A stretch of DNA of 64,000 nucleotides from Onchocerca lupi (Eukaryota; Nematoda; Chromadorea; Rhabditida; Onchocercidae). This document shows, one piece after another, positions 62,779 through 64,000 of this stretch (its first letter is position 1; every line of letters starts with the position of its first letter). Below the pieces are notes generated by a model. It did no database searches, was not told the origin of the DNA, and was given only the letters and a program-made list of their open reading frames with translations. A program made the position numbers and the translations under genes. Location of the stretch: NCBI GenBank assembly GCA_028564675.1, contig JAOVVO010000385.1, positions 1 through 64,000 of the forward strand. The letters run 5' to 3'.

Positions 62779-63770
62779 TTAATGTAAATACTTTCGTGAA
62801 GTGATACGTTAAAAAAGCAACAAATTGATATAATTAAAAATTGGTGAAAAAATAAATCAATATTTGATTAAGTCTATTTCGAGAATATTGATATAATTAC
62901 TCATTTGAATGAAATTTATGACATTTTTGTTCTTATTCTCGAATAATGTTTGACGCAAATTGGTGTCAACACATTGCTTACGACAATCTAACTAACATGT
63001 TATTCTTATTCTCGAATAATGAGAATTGCGAATTTTTGCACGCGAATTGAGTTACATTCATTGTAATTGCAAAAATTTTTTTAATTAAATTCGATTTTAT
63101 AAAGAAGTATTATTAATTATATCTGAAATTAATTTGTTCAAACAAATTATTCTAAAAAATTTTCGATAAAAATGAAGAAATGCAAAAAAAAAAAAAAAAA
63201 ATATGAGAAATTAATCCATCTATCTATCTATATATATATGTATATGATATGTTAGAATGGTAAAAAATATCTTAGAAAAAATTTAAAAACTTTAAATGAT
63301 AACCTTTTTTTTTTTCATAAATGAAAATTTTCATTAAAATAAGCGATAATTAATTGCTATAATTTTTTGCTTTTTTTTTTTTTTCTTTTTAGCCATTAGA
63401 AAAATCATTTTTTTTTTAACGTGGATATTTTGAAATGGCAAAAAAAAAAAAAAAGAAAAAAGAATGGAAAAATGAAAAAAAAAAAAAGGATAATTTAAGA
63501 GTTTTTACTTTACTCTTGAACATGCATAAGCTTTGTTCTTGAGATGATAACAAATAAATATTTAAAACAAATGGCGCATATGGAAAAAATATAAGAAAAA
63601 TTTGTGGAAGAAAGGAAGGAAAAGGAAGGAAAGGAAAGGAATCATCCAAAAAGATCCATTAAAATATTATGATTGTGTTTTTTTTTCTTAAAATATTTAT
63701 TTGATTTATAGCTTTAACAAAACAGCTATAATCTATCATTCAAGAGAAACATAAAATTGAAATGATTTTA

Positions 63771-63776
<6 letters not shown>

Positions 63777-63804
<28 letters not shown>
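63777..63804. repeat. (AT)n microsatellite
   Basis: About 14 uninterrupted AT dinucleotides. Confidence 0.95.
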
Positions 63805-64000
63805 ACTATTCATGTTCCATTTTGCCTATTCATCCTTTTTATTAAATGGATTTTACATTTTTCAAAAATGCTATTTCGATTATTGAAACTGTTTTTTTTT
63901 TTCTTTTTTTTTTTTTGCATAAAATCAAACAAATATTGGATTAATTTTTATATGAAAGATAAAATTAACTGAATTAATGATTAAGTTAAATTTTTTCATT

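Larger units (their letters stand above)
54650..64000. other. Gene-free, AT-rich distal region
   Basis: No supportable gene to the end of the window. It includes donor-like sites on the minus strand (55228, 58686, 59579, 59653), a 54-codon open segment (58686-58847), a TCACGTA/TACGTGA palindrome (62761-62778), an (AT)n run (63777-63804) and many A/T homopolymers. It may be the far upstream region of the homeobox gene, or belong to a gene whose exons lie outside the window. Confidence 0.45.

Noticed and set aside
1..64000. tRNA, rRNA, spliced-leader RNA and well-known microRNA genes
   Set aside because: I looked for T-loop boxes, the SL1 sequence and let-7/lin-4/miR-1/miR-124 seeds in context and saw no credible match. 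A covariance-model scan would be decisive.

Overview
This window looks like nuclear DNA of a nematode. The evidence is strong AT richness, short phase-consistent exons with nematode-style TTTTCAG/TTTTAG acceptors, TTTTTCAG sites just upstream of start codons (as in spliced-leader acceptors), and an aristaless-type homeobox gene whose homeodomain closely resembles C. elegans ALR-1. The very high AT content and many long A/T runs suggest a clade III (spirurid/filarial-like) worm, but that is inference. There are no bacterial, CRISPR, rRNA or convincing tRNA signals.

Layout. (1) 719-10940, minus strand: a gene of about 23 exons encoding a protein of roughly 1,350 residues with the TANGO1/MIA3 architecture: signal peptide, MIA-type SH3-like domain, His-rich and Pro/Ser-rich lumenal segments, two adjacent hydrophobic segments, long cytosolic coiled coils and a Pro-rich tail. 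It is inferred to be an ER-exit-site receptor for bulky cargo such as collagen. (2) 10941-16560: non-coding, with three separate tandem-repeat arrays and three E2F-like sites. (3) 16587-18362, plus strand: a five-exon gene for a small four-pass membrane protein. (4) 20653-22680, plus strand: a six-exon gene for a single-pass type I membrane protein of unknown function. (5) 24603-30074, minus strand: an eight-exon aristaless-related homeobox gene (alr-1/ARX type) with a complete Q50 homeodomain and a polyglutamine tract. (6) 30191-64000: about 34 kb upstream of the homeobox gene with no supportable protein gene. It holds (GA)n tracts, minisatellites, segmental duplications, an inverted-repeat element, a tandem pair of exon-like segments and several donor-like sites on the homeobox gene's strand. 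Such a large non-coding flank would suit a developmentally regulated transcription factor.

The genes do not form an operon: strands alternate and gaps are kilobases long. The most unusual signals are the clear TANGO1 gene in a nematode with its His-rich lumenal insert, the duplicated exon-like pair at 43.2-43.4 kb, the long inverted repeat at 42.44-42.62 kb, and periodic arrays of 31, 37, 38 and about 97 bp. All coordinates and splice sites were read by eye, so junctions flagged as unresolved need RNA data.
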